DNA of 64,000 nt. It comes from an uncultured Pseudanabaenaceae cyanobacterium (lineage in GTDB: Bacteria > Cyanobacteriota > Cyanobacteriia > PCC-9006 > JAAUQQ01). The position numbers were made by a program, and so were the translations under genes. The stretch is from positions 1-64,000 of the forward strand of contig CALECT010000124.1 in NCBI GenBank assembly GCA_937949725.1, given 5' to 3'. This document shows positions 8,462 through 17,785 of this stretch, in pieces. The notes below the pieces were generated by a model, which made no database searches, had not been told where the DNA came from, and saw nothing but the letters and a program-made list of their open reading frames with translations. Position 1 is the stretch's first letter. Each line of letters opens with the position of its first letter.

Positions 8462-9304
8462 CTATTTCCCTGCTTTTTTGAGTGCCACATCACTATTGTT
8501 TTGATAACTCTCCACTCTGACCTTGGCAGCGTTATAACGCTCATCGTCTTCGCCCACCTGAGCCATATAGTCCGACGCCTTCTGCCAGCGCGCCGCCAAA
8601 TCAAGCCATTCCGCAGAACTGCTTGCAGTCTTACCATCCTTGCCCGCCTGTTCGGCTATGCGCACCGCTTCTGCAAAGGGGTCATCTGCCGGAGCTTGCT
8701 CTTCTGAATCGGGCGTAGCGACTTTATTGCCCAGGGAAAATAACGGAATTTCCCTACCACTCCAAACCGTGAAACTGGCCAAAGCCACGGTTCCAGCGGC
8801 TCCAGCAGCGATCAGCGAAGCCAGAATCGCCCAGTTGAAACTCAGCTCCTTCTTCCCACCATCTCGAATACGTGTGAGAGACATTTCCTTGGTCTTCTCG
8901 CGGCTGCGTACCCAGTCGCCCCACATACGTCGTAGCAGGGGAGGTGGGTTGAGCTTGAACTCCTTTGTCCAAAGCAGCTCATCAGGATTTTCTTTTACTT
9001 CCTTGAGCCACAGCAGCTTTTGCTCCTGGACCAAGCGGCTGTAGACCTTCACCCGGCGAATGCCCCAGGGGGAAATCTCGTTGAGAATTTGTTGGACCTG
9101 GGGAGCCAGCAAGTCTTCGGAGAGTTGATCATCTTTGGCAGCTTCGCAGAGGAGTTGCAGCCTGCCGCCTTCATCCATGGCTCGGGTGCGCACACCAATC
9201 CCCGCCAGACGATCATTGAGGATCTGGATAATGGCCGTGATGCTGCCAGAGCGGGCCTGGTCAAATACATCGCTGGTGGAAGGTACAAAGGAGGATGCAG
9301 TCAT
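8462..9304 (-). CDS. Conserved hypothetical membrane-anchored protein
   Basis: No function recognised. The 280-aa protein has a soluble, helix-rich N-terminal half (about residues 1-150, with a SPWGIRRVKVYSRLVQEQ segment and a basic MWGDWVRSREKTKE stretch), one transmembrane helix near residues 160-185 (ILASLIAAGAAGTVALASFTV), and a C-terminal region rich in Asp, Glu, Ala and Lys that may form helices (DPFAEAVRIAEQAGKDGK, LDLAARWQKASDYM). The start at 9304 is favoured by an AAAGGA Shine-Dalgarno 5 nt upstream rather than the in-frame codon at 9316. It converges with the HerA-like gene and lies between that gene and tRNA-Arg. The architecture resembles cyanobacterial proteins with a helical C-terminus facing the periplasm, but that is inference. 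Confidence 0.75.
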   Translation of the reverse strand: MTASSFVPSTSDVFDQARSGSITAIIQILNDRLAGIGVRTRAMDEGGRLQLLCEAAKDDQLSEDLLAPQVQQILNEISPWGIRRVKVYSRLVQEQKLLWLKEVKENPDELLWTKEFKLNPPPLLRRMWGDWVRSREKTKEMSLTRIRDGGKKELSFNWAILASLIAAGAAGTVALASFTVWSGREIPLFSLGNKVATPDSEEQAPADDPFAEAVRIAEQAGKDGKTASSSAEWLDLAARWQKASDYMAQVGEDDERYNAAKVRVESYQNNSDVALKKAGK

Positions 9305-9479
9305 AAGTCCTTTCAAACAACGGCACAGCCTCAGAAACGCGTCGCAATCCAGAGCACCAGTTGAACTGGGGCAAGCTTGCAGCAGGTTTCACCCGACTCA
9401 TTCAAAGTCCATACCAGTCTATAGCAACGCCTCTAGGCGCTGGCAACAGGGAAATACATGAACTTTTACGTTAATAAAA

Positions 9480-9553
9480 CGAGCATGGAGGGATTCGAAC
9501 CCCCGACCCTCAGAACCGGAATCTGATGCTCTATCCAACTGAGCTACATGCCC
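9480..9553 (-). tRNA. tRNA-Arg (anticodon CCG)
   Basis: The minus strand folds into a full cloverleaf. The acceptor arm GGGCATG pairs with CATGCTC (one G-U pair), the D-arm is GCTCAGTTGGATAGAGC, the anticodon stem is TCAGA/TCTGA with loop TTCCGGT (anticodon CCG, reading CGG), and the T-arm GGGGGTTCGAATCCC is typical. The discriminator is G and the 3' CCA is not encoded. A run of Ts follows the 3' end. Confidence 0.95.
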
Positions 9554-9865
9554 GAACCGTTTCGGTGAGCCTAATTATATAGCAACGGTCTCACTTGTTA
9601 GGAGGTTGTTCTTCACATCCCGGTCTACCCTCTCTTGGGACAGAGAGCCCATCACTGTTCTCAGGGGGTGACCCGCTTGCTCCCGGGGGATGCCTATCAC
9701 TTCAGCTCCATTCTTGGAACACGATCGCGACCCGAAAAGGCTGGCTTCTTTCCTCCCTTGAGCGCTTGGCACCCGGCATTCTCCTTTATTCTGAACAGGT
9801 TCGATGTCTGCTCTAGCCTGTGCTGCCTAGCCTGGCCAGAGTGCCATCGAGATTCACGGTTTTGT
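9554..9865. other. Spacer between tRNA-Arg and recF
   Basis: About 310 bp. The recF frame is open back to 9635, but that extension is Cys/Trp/Pro-rich and unlike RecF, so it is not coding. No other feature seen. Confidence 0.4.
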
Positions 9866-11020
9866 ATGTTTCTGACCTCTATCCACCTACGCCAGTTTCG
9901 TAATTATGCCGAGCAGTCGGTGGCATTTTCGGCACCGAAGACAATCTTGGTGGGAGAGAATGCCCAGGGAAAGTCCAACTTGTTGGAGGCGGTGGAGTTG
10001 ATTTCGGTGATGAAGTCCCACCGGACGAGCCGCGATCGCGACCTAGTCCAGGACGGCCATGCCCAGGGCCAAATCACCGCCACCATTGACCATGGTCCCC
10101 CCGAAGCCACTGCTGCCATGGGCGTTCGCATGACCCTGCGAGCCAGCGGTCGCCGCACCACGGTTCTCAATGGCGAAACCCTGCGCCGTCAGCTCGATCT
10201 GCTGGGCACGCTCAACACGGTCCAGTTCTCTAGCCTGGATCTAGAGCTGGTGCGGGGTGGCCCGGCCCACCGACGAGATTGGCTCAATGGCTTGCTGGTC
10301 CAGCTCGAACCGCTCTATGCCCACTTGCTTCAGCAGTACGGCAAGGTGCTGCGCCAGCGCAATGCCCTGCTACGCAAGGCCGACAAAGATGAATCGGGCC
10401 TGCCCATTCAAGATCTATCGGCCTCCCTCGCCGTCTGGGATGCCCAGTTGGCTGCCCTGGGCACACGCTTGATACGCCGCCGCGCCCGCGCCTTGGAGCG
10501 GCTTACGCCCCTAGCCCAGCAATGGCATGAGCAAATTAGCGGTAGCCGAGAAGCATTACGCATTTGCTATCGTCCCAGCGTGGCGCGGGAACAGCCAGAG
10601 CAATGGGATAGCCCGGAGCTGTTGCAAGCCAGCTTTTTGGAGAAGATTAAGCAGCGGGCGATCGCGGAACAAGTCAATGGCACCAGCCTCGTCGGCCCCC
10701 ACCGAGACGAAGTAGACTTCCTCATCGATGAAACTCCGGCCCGCCAATACGGCTCCCAGGGGCAGCAGCGCACCCTAGTCTTATCCCTCAAGTTGGCCGA
10801 GCTGACCCTGATCGATGAAGTGATTGGCCAGCCACCGTTACTGCTGCTCGATGACGTTCTTGCAGAACTTGACCTCAATCGCCAGAACCAACTACTGGAC
10901 GCGATTCAGACTCGCTTTCAAACCTTGATTACGACCACTCATCTCAGTGCCTTTGATGCCCAATGGCTTAAATCCTCGCAAATCCTGACGGTGGAGGCCG
11001 GAAAGATCATCATGCCTTGA
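9866..11020 (+). CDS. recF: DNA replication and repair protein RecF
   Basis: SMC-like ABC ATPase that loads RecA at gapped DNA with RecO and RecR, 384 aa. The N-terminus has the RecF hallmark [13 protein letters not shown] and Walker [10 protein letters not shown] at residues 30-38. The C-terminal half has [12 protein letters not shown], the signature [16 protein letters not shown] and Walker [13 protein letters not shown], followed by the TTTH switch. I selected the ATG at 9866 because it gives the family-standard N-terminus; an upstream open stretch of 77 codons lacks homology features. In many bacteria recF sits beside dnaN and gyrB, but here it is followed by speD, a dispersed arrangement common in cyanobacteria. 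Confidence 0.95.
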   Translation: MFLTSIHLRQFRNYAEQSVAFSAPKTILVGENAQGKSNLLEAVELISVMKSHRTSRDRDLVQDGHAQGQITATIDHGPPEATAAMGVRMTLRASGRRTTVLNGETLRRQLDLLGTLNTVQFSSLDLELVRGGPAHRRDWLNGLLVQLEPLYAHLLQQYGKVLRQRNALLRKADKDESGLPIQDLSASLAVWDAQLAALGTRLIRRRARALERLTPLAQQWHEQISGSREALRICYRPSVAREQPEQWDSPELLQASFLEKIKQRAIAEQVNGTSLVGPHRDEVDFLIDETPARQYGSQGQQRTLVLSLKLAELTLIDEVIGQPPLLLLDDVLAELDLNRQNQLLDAIQTRFQTLITTTHLSAFDAQWLKSSQILTVEAGKIIMP

Positions 11021-11141
11021 GTGGGTTTAACGTCGATGTAGGGATTCTTAGACCAGTTGTGCTCCCTTTAGCTAGGGCCAATGTGTAAAATCTTGCTTTA
11101 TTATTAAGAAAGTAAACATTTTCTATCGGAATATTTGCCTG

Positions 11142-11576
11142 ATGAAGCAACATTCGCAATCTCCTCAGTGGGAGCAAGAGTACGCTGCCTCCGTTGGGAC
11201 CCACTGTATTTTGGAACTGTATGGCTGCCCTGCCACGGTTTTGAACGATGCTCAAAAAATTCAGCAAGCCCTGCGAGAAGCATCACGGGTTGCGAAGTCC
11301 ACATTATTAGGTGAAATACACCATGCCTTTCAGCCCCATGGCGTAACTGCATTGGCCCTATTGGCTGAATCCCATATCTCGGTCCATACCTGGCCTGAAA
11401 ACGGTTATGCAGCGGTGGATGTGTTTACCTGTGGCGACCACACCATGCCAGAAAAGGCCTGTGTGTATCTGGCAGAAATTTTGGAAGCTGCGGACTATAA
11501 CCTTCAGACCGTGGCCCGTCGCCCGCCCGCTATTCCCCTGGTGAAGCAGAAGCCTTCGGTGGTAGCTGTGGGATAA
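11142..11576 (+). CDS. speD: S-adenosylmethionine decarboxylase proenzyme
   Basis: Pyruvoyl-dependent AdoMet decarboxylase producing the aminopropyl donor for spermidine synthesis. The 144-aa proenzyme is the short bacterial class 1B type. The self-cleavage site is the Glu76-Ser77 bond in AESHISVHTWPE; Ser77 would become the pyruvoyl group, with His82 and Cys97 (FTCGDH) as the processing and proton-donor residues. The N-terminal GTHCILELYGC matches the family, and the length is usual. It follows recF by 121 bp and converges with larE. Confidence 0.93.
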   Translation: MKQHSQSPQWEQEYAASVGTHCILELYGCPATVLNDAQKIQQALREASRVAKSTLLGEIHHAFQPHGVTALALLAESHISVHTWPENGYAAVDVFTCGDHTMPEKACVYLAEILEAADYNLQTVARRPPAIPLVKQKPSVVAVG

Positions 11577-11611
11577 GTCCCGTTGTGATGGATGGGATCG
11601 CTGCATTAATC

Positions 11612-11655
11612 AAAAAGGGAAAGGCCGAGGCTGCAACAGCGTCGGCCTTTCCCTT
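11612..11655 (-). terminator. Rho-independent terminator of larE
   Basis: A perfect 14-bp stem (arms 11615-11628 and 11642-11655, core GGGAAAGGCCGA) lies 5 bp after the larE stop. On the minus strand it is followed by a T-run. It sits between convergent speD and larE and may stop transcripts from both sides, although the T-run serves the minus strand. Confidence 0.85.
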
Positions 11656-11660
11656 GGGAA

Positions 11661-12500
11661 CTAGGCGATCGCCGGTTCCTGCAGTACCCGATTGAGCTTG
11701 CCGCTCTGAAAGCCTTCCAAGTCAAGCGTGACAAATAAAAAGCCATAGCCCTGGAACTGAGCGACCAGATCAGGCAGTGCCATCTCCCCCATAAATCGCT
11801 GAATATCATCGGCGGGTAATTCAATGCGAGCCGTGTCTCCTTCGGAGCGCACCCGCACGGTCTGCCAGCCCTGTTGTCGTAAATACTGTTCTGCCTGACC
11901 CACTCTGCGCAGTTTTTCCACGGTAATCAGTTCGCCGTAGGGAAAGCGAGAGGAAAGGCAGGGCTGGGCGGGTTTATTCCACCAGGACAGGCCCAGTTGT
12001 TTGGAGAGTTCTCGCACTTCCAGCTTGCTCAGGCCCACTTCGGCCAGGGGCGATCGCGCGCCCCGTTCTTTCGCGGCCTGAATGCCGGGCCGATAATCCC
12101 GCAGATCATCGGCATTCACCCCATCCACCACATAAGGGTAGCCCCGCTCCAAGGCCATGGGCTTGAGGGTGTCGTGCAGTTCGCTTTTGCAGAAGTAGCA
12201 GCGATTGACAGGGTTACTCGTGTAGTTGGGGTTTTCCATCTCCTGGGTGTAAACCAGCTCGTGGGAGATTCCCATTTCTGCGGCTTGGGTTTTAGCATCT
12301 TCCAAGTCTTCGGGCATCAGAGATGGGGAGACCGCAGTGATGGCTAAGGCGCGATCGCCCAAAACATCACAGGCAATCTTGGCAACCAAGGTGCTGTCGA
12401 TGCCACCGGAGTAAGCAATTAACGCCTGCTCCATCTCGATGAAAATGGCTCGGAGGCGCTTATGTTTGACGTCGAGCGCCGAGGAATGACCGTGATGCAT
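11661..12500 (-). CDS. larE: ATP-dependent sacrificial sulfur transferase LarE
   Basis: PP-loop enzyme that, in the nickel-pincer cofactor pathway, adenylates the P2CMN precursor and donates sulfur from a protein cysteine. The PP-loop SGGIDST is at about residues 31-37. The conserved cysteine of AQPCLSSRFPYGE is at about residue 181, in the position of the sacrificial Cys of characterised LarE, and a CYFC motif is at about 101-104. The start at 12500 (MHHGHSSALDVKHK) gives 279 aa, the usual length; the frame is open to 12608, but that extra part is basic and unconserved-looking. No larB or larC is in the window, so the cofactor pathway cannot be confirmed here. A strong terminator follows. 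Confidence 0.88.
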   Translation of the reverse strand: MHHGHSSALDVKHKRLRAIFIEMEQALIAYSGGIDSTLVAKIACDVLGDRALAITAVSPSLMPEDLEDAKTQAAEMGISHELVYTQEMENPNYTSNPVNRCYFCKSELHDTLKPMALERGYPYVVDGVNADDLRDYRPGIQAAKERGARSPLAEVGLSKLEVRELSKQLGLSWWNKPAQPCLSSRFPYGELITVEKLRRVGQAEQYLRQQGWQTVRVRSEGDTARIELPADDIQRFMGEMALPDLVAQFQGYGFLFVTLDLEGFQSGKLNRVLQEPAIA

Positions 12501-12704
12501 CGGATTGCTTCTTCTTACTGACTGCGATTTTGCTGGCGAGATGAACCCGGTGAAGGGGGATCTGAGCATTGCTTTTCTAGGGTAGCGCCGCTGCAAAATC
12601 TTTATCATTTCAGAGGGCTGGGCATTCTAAGAAGGTCAGGGGCACTTGCCAGTTCAACGAGCCAATTTCACAAGATTGATCAGCATCGGATCATTAACTG
12701 CTCA

Positions 12705-13706
12705 ATGTCTGTCAGCGCCTCCGTTTCCACTCAATTTACAGTGGCCATTCGTACTTATAACGCGGCTCAGCGCTTACCTGCCTTGCTTTCAGCACTCCAG
12801 GCTCAGGAGGGCGTTCAAAATCTTGCTTGGGAAATCTTGATTGTCGATAATTGCAGCACCGATGGCACGGCTGCACTTGTTGCCCGGCTACAAGCAAACT
12901 GGTCCGTTGGCCGTGCAGACATGCCCCTGAAGCTGCGCTATTGCTTTGAGCCCACCCAGGGCGCGGTGTTTGCCCGTCGCTGCGCCATGCAAAAAGCCCA
13001 GGGAGACTGGGTCGGATTTTTAGACGATGACAATTTGCCCCGCAGAGATTGGGTAGCGGCTTGCTACGCGTTTGGCTGCAATAATCCCCAGGCCGGTGCC
13101 TACGGTAGCCAAATCCATGGGGTCTTTGAAGTGGAGCCGCCGGAGCATTTTGAGCGCATTGCCCATTTCTTGCCAGTGATTGAGCGGGACCGGGCGGTTT
13201 GCTTTACCGAAGGGCTCTATGCTCGCAAAAAGGTACTGCCCCCGGGTGCAGGCTTAGTGATTAATCGCCGGGCTTGGTTGGAGAGCGTTCCCAACCACCT
13301 CAATCTGCTGGGCCCGCTCGCCCACGGTCTCGCTGCGAAAGGGGAAGACATTGAAGCCCTATCCCATCTGAAACAAGCGGGCTGGGAGATCTGGTTCAAT
13401 CCAGATATGCACATTGAACATCTCATTCCCCGATGGCGGTTTGAGCGGGCCTATTTATTGCGTTTTTTTCGAGGCGTAGGCTTAGGACGCTGCTTTACTC
13501 GGTTGTTGGATGTGCCGCTGTGGCTGCGTCCTGTGGTGACGTTGCTGTATTTTTGCAATGATTTACGCAAGTGGGGCATCCATTGGTTGCGCCATGGTGC
13601 GGTGTTGCAGACTGATGTGGTGGCGGCCTGTGAGCAGGAAATGTTTCAAGCCAGCTTGTTGAGCCCGTTGCATTATTACTGGGGGCGGCGATGGTGGACC
13701 TCATGA
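12705..13706 (+). CDS. Family 2 glycosyltransferase, HpsE-like
   Basis: Predicted inverting GT-A fold glycosyltransferase of 333 aa. The N-terminal FTVAIRTYNAAQRLPALLSAL, ILIVDNCSTDGT and the DxD-type motif GFLDDDNLPRRDW are typical, followed by an acceptor region (PGAGLVINRRAWLE, GEDIEAL). The architecture and the C-terminal aromatic, basic segment (YLLRFFRGVGLGR) recall HpsE of the hormogonium polysaccharide locus in filamentous cyanobacteria; this is recognition from memory, not a search. The stop codon overlaps the start of the next glycosyltransferase, so the two are translationally coupled. Likely acts at the cytoplasmic face in exopolysaccharide assembly. Confidence 0.82.
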   Translation: MSVSASVSTQFTVAIRTYNAAQRLPALLSALQAQEGVQNLAWEILIVDNCSTDGTAALVARLQANWSVGRADMPLKLRYCFEPTQGAVFARRCAMQKAQGDWVGFLDDDNLPRRDWVAACYAFGCNNPQAGAYGSQIHGVFEVEPPEHFERIAHFLPVIERDRAVCFTEGLYARKKVLPPGAGLVINRRAWLESVPNHLNLLGPLAHGLAAKGEDIEALSHLKQAGWEIWFNPDMHIEHLIPRWRFERAYLLRFFRGVGLGRCFTRLLDVPLWLRPVVTLLYFCNDLRKWGIHWLRHGAVLQTDVVAACEQEMFQASLLSPLHYYWGRRWWTS

Positions 13707-14944
13707 GCATTGGTAATCGCCCGTTAGCCAGGGCTGAGCGGGCCGAGCAGTCCGAACGAGACCCCATCCTCGTCTATCGCGATCGCCTCTTGCCCTATTC
13801 CGAAACTTTCATCCCCGCCCAGGTCAATGCTCTGAGCCGCTACCAGGCTCACTATGTGGGAACATCCCGCGAGCCCAAGGGCTTTACAGCCTTTGCTGAA
13901 GACAACTTCAGCCTACTGGAGCACCATGGCAAATGGCCCCAGGTGAGTAAGACGGCATTTCGCTTGGCGGGCCGGATGCCTGGATCATTTAGGCGGGAGT
14001 TGCAGGGGCGATCGCCTCGCCTCATCCATGCCCACTTTGGTCCCGATGGTGTTTTTGCAAGGGCGATCGCTCGTCAGTTGCGAATACCACTAATTGTCAC
14101 CTTCCACGGCTATGACGCGGCGCTCCAGCTTGCACCGGAGCATTTAGTTGGGCCAAATCCCCTGGCCCAAGCCCATCAGTTCCTGCGCCACCGAGGCACG
14201 TTCTACAAGCGTCGCTACGTGGAACAGCGTCAGCAGCTTTTTGCCGATGCTGCCCAGGTGATTGCAGTCTCCCACTGCATTCGCAAGCATCTGCTGGCCC
14301 AGGGCTGTCCCAAAGAAAAAGTGCAGGTTCACTACATTGGCATTGACCGCAGCCAGTTCGAGCCTGACCCAACGATCCAGCGCCAGCCCATCGTGCTATT
14401 TGTGGGTCGCTTAGTGGAGAAGAAAGGCTGCGGCCAATTACTCCAAGCCATGGCCGATGTGCAAAAGCTCCACCCTGAGGTGCGGACGGTCATCATTGGC
14501 GATGGTCCCCTGCGCAGCCAGTTGGAACAACAGGCGCGGCAAAGCCTGGAACGCATTGATTTTTTAGGCGTTCAGCCCGCTGCCGTTGTGCGGCAATGGA
14601 TGAACCGGGCTCAGCTCTTTTCTGTGCCCAGTCAGCGAACGGCTCAGCAGGATGTGGAAGGCTTGGGCATGGTTTTTGCAGAGGCTCAAGCCATGGGATT
14701 GCCTGTGGTGAGTTTTGCTTCCGGTGGAGTGCCTGAGGTGGTGGACGATGGCGTCAGCGGTTTGCTGGTGCCGGAAGGAGATACGGTTGCGCTGGGACAA
14801 GCGTTGCATCGTTTACTGGGCGATGAGGCTTTGCGAGAGAAGATGGCGATCGCGGGGCAGCAACACATTGCCCAAACGTTTGATATCGCAAAGAACACGC
14901 CGCTGTTGGAAGCGATTTACGATCGCGTTTTGACTGAGAAGTGA
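13703..14944 (+). CDS. Family 4 glycosyltransferase
   Basis: Predicted retaining GT-B fold glycosyltransferase of 413 aa using a nucleotide-sugar donor. The N-terminal Rossmann half includes LPYSETFIPAQVNAL and LIHAHFGPDGVFARAIA; the C-terminal half has VLFVGRLVEKKG, TVIIGDGPL and the donor-binding EGLGMVFAEAQAMGLPVV plus GGVPEVVDDG. An ATGA overlap with the upstream gene supports the ATG at 13703; an alternative ATG lies at 13691, 16 bp inside that gene. Forms an operon with the HpsE-like gene for a surface polysaccharide. Confidence 0.85.
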   Translation: MSIGNRPLARAERAEQSERDPILVYRDRLLPYSETFIPAQVNALSRYQAHYVGTSREPKGFTAFAEDNFSLLEHHGKWPQVSKTAFRLAGRMPGSFRRELQGRSPRLIHAHFGPDGVFARAIARQLRIPLIVTFHGYDAALQLAPEHLVGPNPLAQAHQFLRHRGTFYKRRYVEQRQQLFADAAQVIAVSHCIRKHLLAQGCPKEKVQVHYIGIDRSQFEPDPTIQRQPIVLFVGRLVEKKGCGQLLQAMADVQKLHPEVRTVIIGDGPLRSQLEQQARQSLERIDFLGVQPAAVVRQWMNRAQLFSVPSQRTAQQDVEGLGMVFAEAQAMGLPVVSFASGGVPEVVDDGVSGLLVPEGDTVALGQALHRLLGDEALREKMAIAGQQHIAQTFDIAKNTPLLEAIYDRVLTEK

Positions 14945-15095
14945 GGCTTGATATCAGTCCGGTAAAAATGCAATCTGACTTGTGATGTCCAGTCCGAATG
15001 GCTGACCTCTAAATTCTCTGGGGACGCATAGAGCTATGCGTCCCCTACGATTCAACGGATGAGAATCGACGGATATTGCTTCGGACTGGCAGGGT

Positions 15096-17540
15096 TTAGC
15101 CCGAGAACTTTGCCTTGAGAATCCAGCTCCGTAGTTCGGGGAAGTTGGTGAGCAAGATGTCGAGGTTTGCTTTGGTATGGTCTGCCTTGAAGGTGCGAGA
15201 GAGGGGAAAACGTTCCAGCAACGTGCGAGCCGTTTCGCGATCGCCATAGCTGGCAAATCGTCTCGCCGTGATGATGGCGAGCTGGGCCAAATACCGCTCC
15301 AAAAACAAACCATATTCCCCAGGACAACTACGGCGTAACGCCTCCGGCTGGCTCAAAATCGGATTCACCGGAGCTTGTCGATTCCAAATGCCCAGGGATG
15401 AACATTCCGTGTGATACCACATCAGTGCCTGGGGGTCGCGATAGATGGGATATCGCAGCTGGGCCTGAAGCCAAAAGTAGGTGTCTTCGCCATAGGTGCA
15501 GCCTTCCTGGGAGTAAAAGCCCCCCAATGCTTCAAAAACGCTGCGGCGGATCACGGTAGCTCCAGAAAAAACGAAGTCCACTGTTGGTTTCATCACCTGG
15601 GGGGATAAATCCAGAGGAAGTCTCCAAGGACCAGACCGGATGCCCAATAGCTGAAAGCGTTTAGCGAGATCGCTCTTTTCTGAGCCTCGGAATTGTCCGA
15701 AGGCGGCCAGAACGCAGTCTGGATGGTTCTCTAAGGCTATAGTTGCTTCAGCAAGAAAACTCGGCATCCACTCATCATCTGCGTCTAAAAAGGCCAGCAG
15801 GGAAGTTTTTGCCTGCTCAGCCCCTCGATTGCGGGCTGCTCCCGGCCCTGCTTGGGCTTGCTTGATGATTTGGAGCTTGATTTTGGCATCGGTGAGTTGT
15901 GCCTGATGCTCAATGAGCCAAGCTTCAACCACCGAGACACTGTCATCTTTGGAACCATCATCCACAACGATAATTTCACTGGGTGGGTGGATTTGGTTGA
16001 GGACTGAGGTTAGGGTGCGGGCAATGAAGGCGGCTTTGTTATAGAGGGGAATCACGACTGCAACTTGATCGTCGCGACTCTTCTCTGCATTTTCTTGGGC
16101 TGAGTTATCTGCGATCGCGAGAGCTGCTGGGTGACGATGGGCTATGGAACTTGCCACTGAAGCTGGTCCCGGGCTGCCTTTGTGCTCTGCAATTGATTCG
16201 GGCTCCAGTTGGGCTGAGCGGCCCAGAACCTGCTGAATTTTCTCCGTTGCTCTATTCCAAGAATAATGGGACTGAACCAGCTCATAGGCCGATTCAGTCA
16301 GCTTTTGCTGCAAGGGCGATGACGACAAAAGCTGATCAATCGCTTCAACGATGCCTTCTACCTCATCTCGCAGCAGCAAATGCTGGCCATCCATGACAGT
16401 TAGCCCCTCGGCGGCTTTATAGGTACTAACCACCGGGAGCTTAGCCGCAAAAGCCTCCAGCAATTTGAGGCGAGTGCCACTGCCCTGGCGCAATGGCACA
16501 ACCATCACATCCGCATCATGGAGATAGGGCTCCACTGCTTCCACCTGGCCAGTGACCACAATGTTGGAATGTTGCTGGGCAGCAGCTTCCATCCAAGGCT
16601 TCGGGCCGCGACCCACGAGCATTAGCCGAGCGGTGGGATGGCATTGCTGGAATTTGGGATAGACCTGCTCAATCAAAATTCGGGCGGCTTCCTCATTGGG
16701 CGCGTAACCAAAGCTACCGAGGAAAAGGATTTGAGAAGCGGCTGATTCCTCGGTAGCTTTGTGAGACTGCTCCTGACTAGATTGAGCTGGCTCCGCATAG
16801 CGATCTAACTCAACGCAGTTGGGAATGACCTCAATCTTGTTACGCAGCTTCTGCTGGGTCGGGGCTTTGAGGTACAGCGATGCCATGGCAGCCGCATCGG
16901 TCTCACTACAGACCCAGAACTGATCCACCTGGGCTAAGGCGATGCTCTCCATGCGGCGAACGCTGCGGGCATTCAGCGTTAAATCAATCTTCTCTTTGAG
17001 GGAAGCGCTCGGCTGGCCTTGGCCCTTCTCCTGAGCGAGTAGGCCTTCAACATTGTGGTTGTCGAGGATGACTTTGCAGCCCGGATGGCGATCGCGATAG
17101 GCCAGGGCAATGGGCAAATAGGGAAATAGCCACAGCTCGGCCAGCAGAATCAGCTCTGGCTGAACCTGCTCCAAAAACTGCTCAAACCTCTTGGCATGGT
17201 GAGCGCTGTGAATCCAGTCGGTGTAGTACTGGCCCTGGGGGCGAAGCCAGCGCAGCCGGTTGCGAATCTTTTCCTGGGGCGATCGCTGGGGCTGATTGAG
17301 ATCGCAATGTTGCCAATGGGCTAAGCCACCATAGCTATCGACTTTCTGTGGCCCCTTGTACAACGAGAACAAAGACACTGGCCCCAGCTTCTTCAGCGCT
17401 TCCAAATTTTGCAGGTTGCGTAGGGGAGAGCCGCCCAGAGCCGGGTAGGGTTGGGAGCGAATACAAACCAGTGAATTTAAGGGTTGCTGAGAATGGGTGG
17501 CCAGGCCAGCTTCAGTTTGGTGCGGTGGAAGTTGATTCAA
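15096..17540 (-). CDS. Bifunctional GT4-GT2 glycosyltransferase fusion
   Basis: An 814-aa protein with two complete transferase modules. The N-terminal GT-B module (about residues 20-440) has ALGGSPLRN near the start, VILDNHNVEG, the segment QILFLGSFGYAPNEEAA and the donor site GSGTRLKLLEAFAAKLPVV with EGL. A low-complexity linker (about 445-490) is followed by a GT-A family 2 module: VAVVIPLYNKAAFIARTL, EIIVVDDGSKDDS and LLAFLDADDEWMPSFL. Such fusions let one chain add two consecutive sugars. The open frame begins with a TTG at 17540 and no better start precedes the first domain, so the start is uncertain. Divergent from the GT4 gene at 17786. Confidence 0.83.
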   Translation of the reverse strand: MNQLPPHQTEAGLATHSQQPLNSLVCIRSQPYPALGGSPLRNLQNLEALKKLGPVSLFSLYKGPQKVDSYGGLAHWQHCDLNQPQRSPQEKIRNRLRWLRPQGQYYTDWIHSAHHAKRFEQFLEQVQPELILLAELWLFPYLPIALAYRDRHPGCKVILDNHNVEGLLAQEKGQGQPSASLKEKIDLTLNARSVRRMESIALAQVDQFWVCSETDAAAMASLYLKAPTQQKLRNKIEVIPNCVELDRYAEPAQSSQEQSHKATEESAASQILFLGSFGYAPNEEAARILIEQVYPKFQQCHPTARLMLVGRGPKPWMEAAAQQHSNIVVTGQVEAVEPYLHDADVMVVPLRQGSGTRLKLLEAFAAKLPVVSTYKAAEGLTVMDGQHLLLRDEVEGIVEAIDQLLSSSPLQQKLTESAYELVQSHYSWNRATEKIQQVLGRSAQLEPESIAEHKGSPGPASVASSIAHRHPAALAIADNSAQENAEKSRDDQVAVVIPLYNKAAFIARTLTSVLNQIHPPSEIIVVDDGSKDDSVSVVEAWLIEHQAQLTDAKIKLQIIKQAQAGPGAARNRGAEQAKTSLLAFLDADDEWMPSFLAEATIALENHPDCVLAAFGQFRGSEKSDLAKRFQLLGIRSGPWRLPLDLSPQVMKPTVDFVFSGATVIRRSVFEALGGFYSQEGCTYGEDTYFWLQAQLRYPIYRDPQALMWYHTECSSLGIWNRQAPVNPILSQPEALRRSCPGEYGLFLERYLAQLAIITARRFASYGDRETARTLLERFPLSRTFKADHTKANLDILLTNFPELRSWILKAKFSG

Positions 17541-17785
17541 GGTTTGTGGGGAGAGCGTCTCGATTAATTAGAGATATGTGCATCTCTAAGTCGCTGCTAA
17601 TCGCTTTACTGGTAGATCTCATATGCCAAACCCTCATCTTTAAGATGCCCATTAACTTAGGCCTTTGTTCCAATGGAAGCAATTCGGGATGAATGTTATA
17701 AGTGAAGCATCTTGCCCTGGTAGCAATACCTGATTTGCTGTGACCCTACAGCTCCTGTGGACGTTCCTCTTGCTGATTTATTGCT

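Noticed and set aside
9635..9865. Upstream extension of recF
   Set aside because: Seventy-seven extra codons with no RecF similarity; the standard RecF N-terminus begins at 9866.
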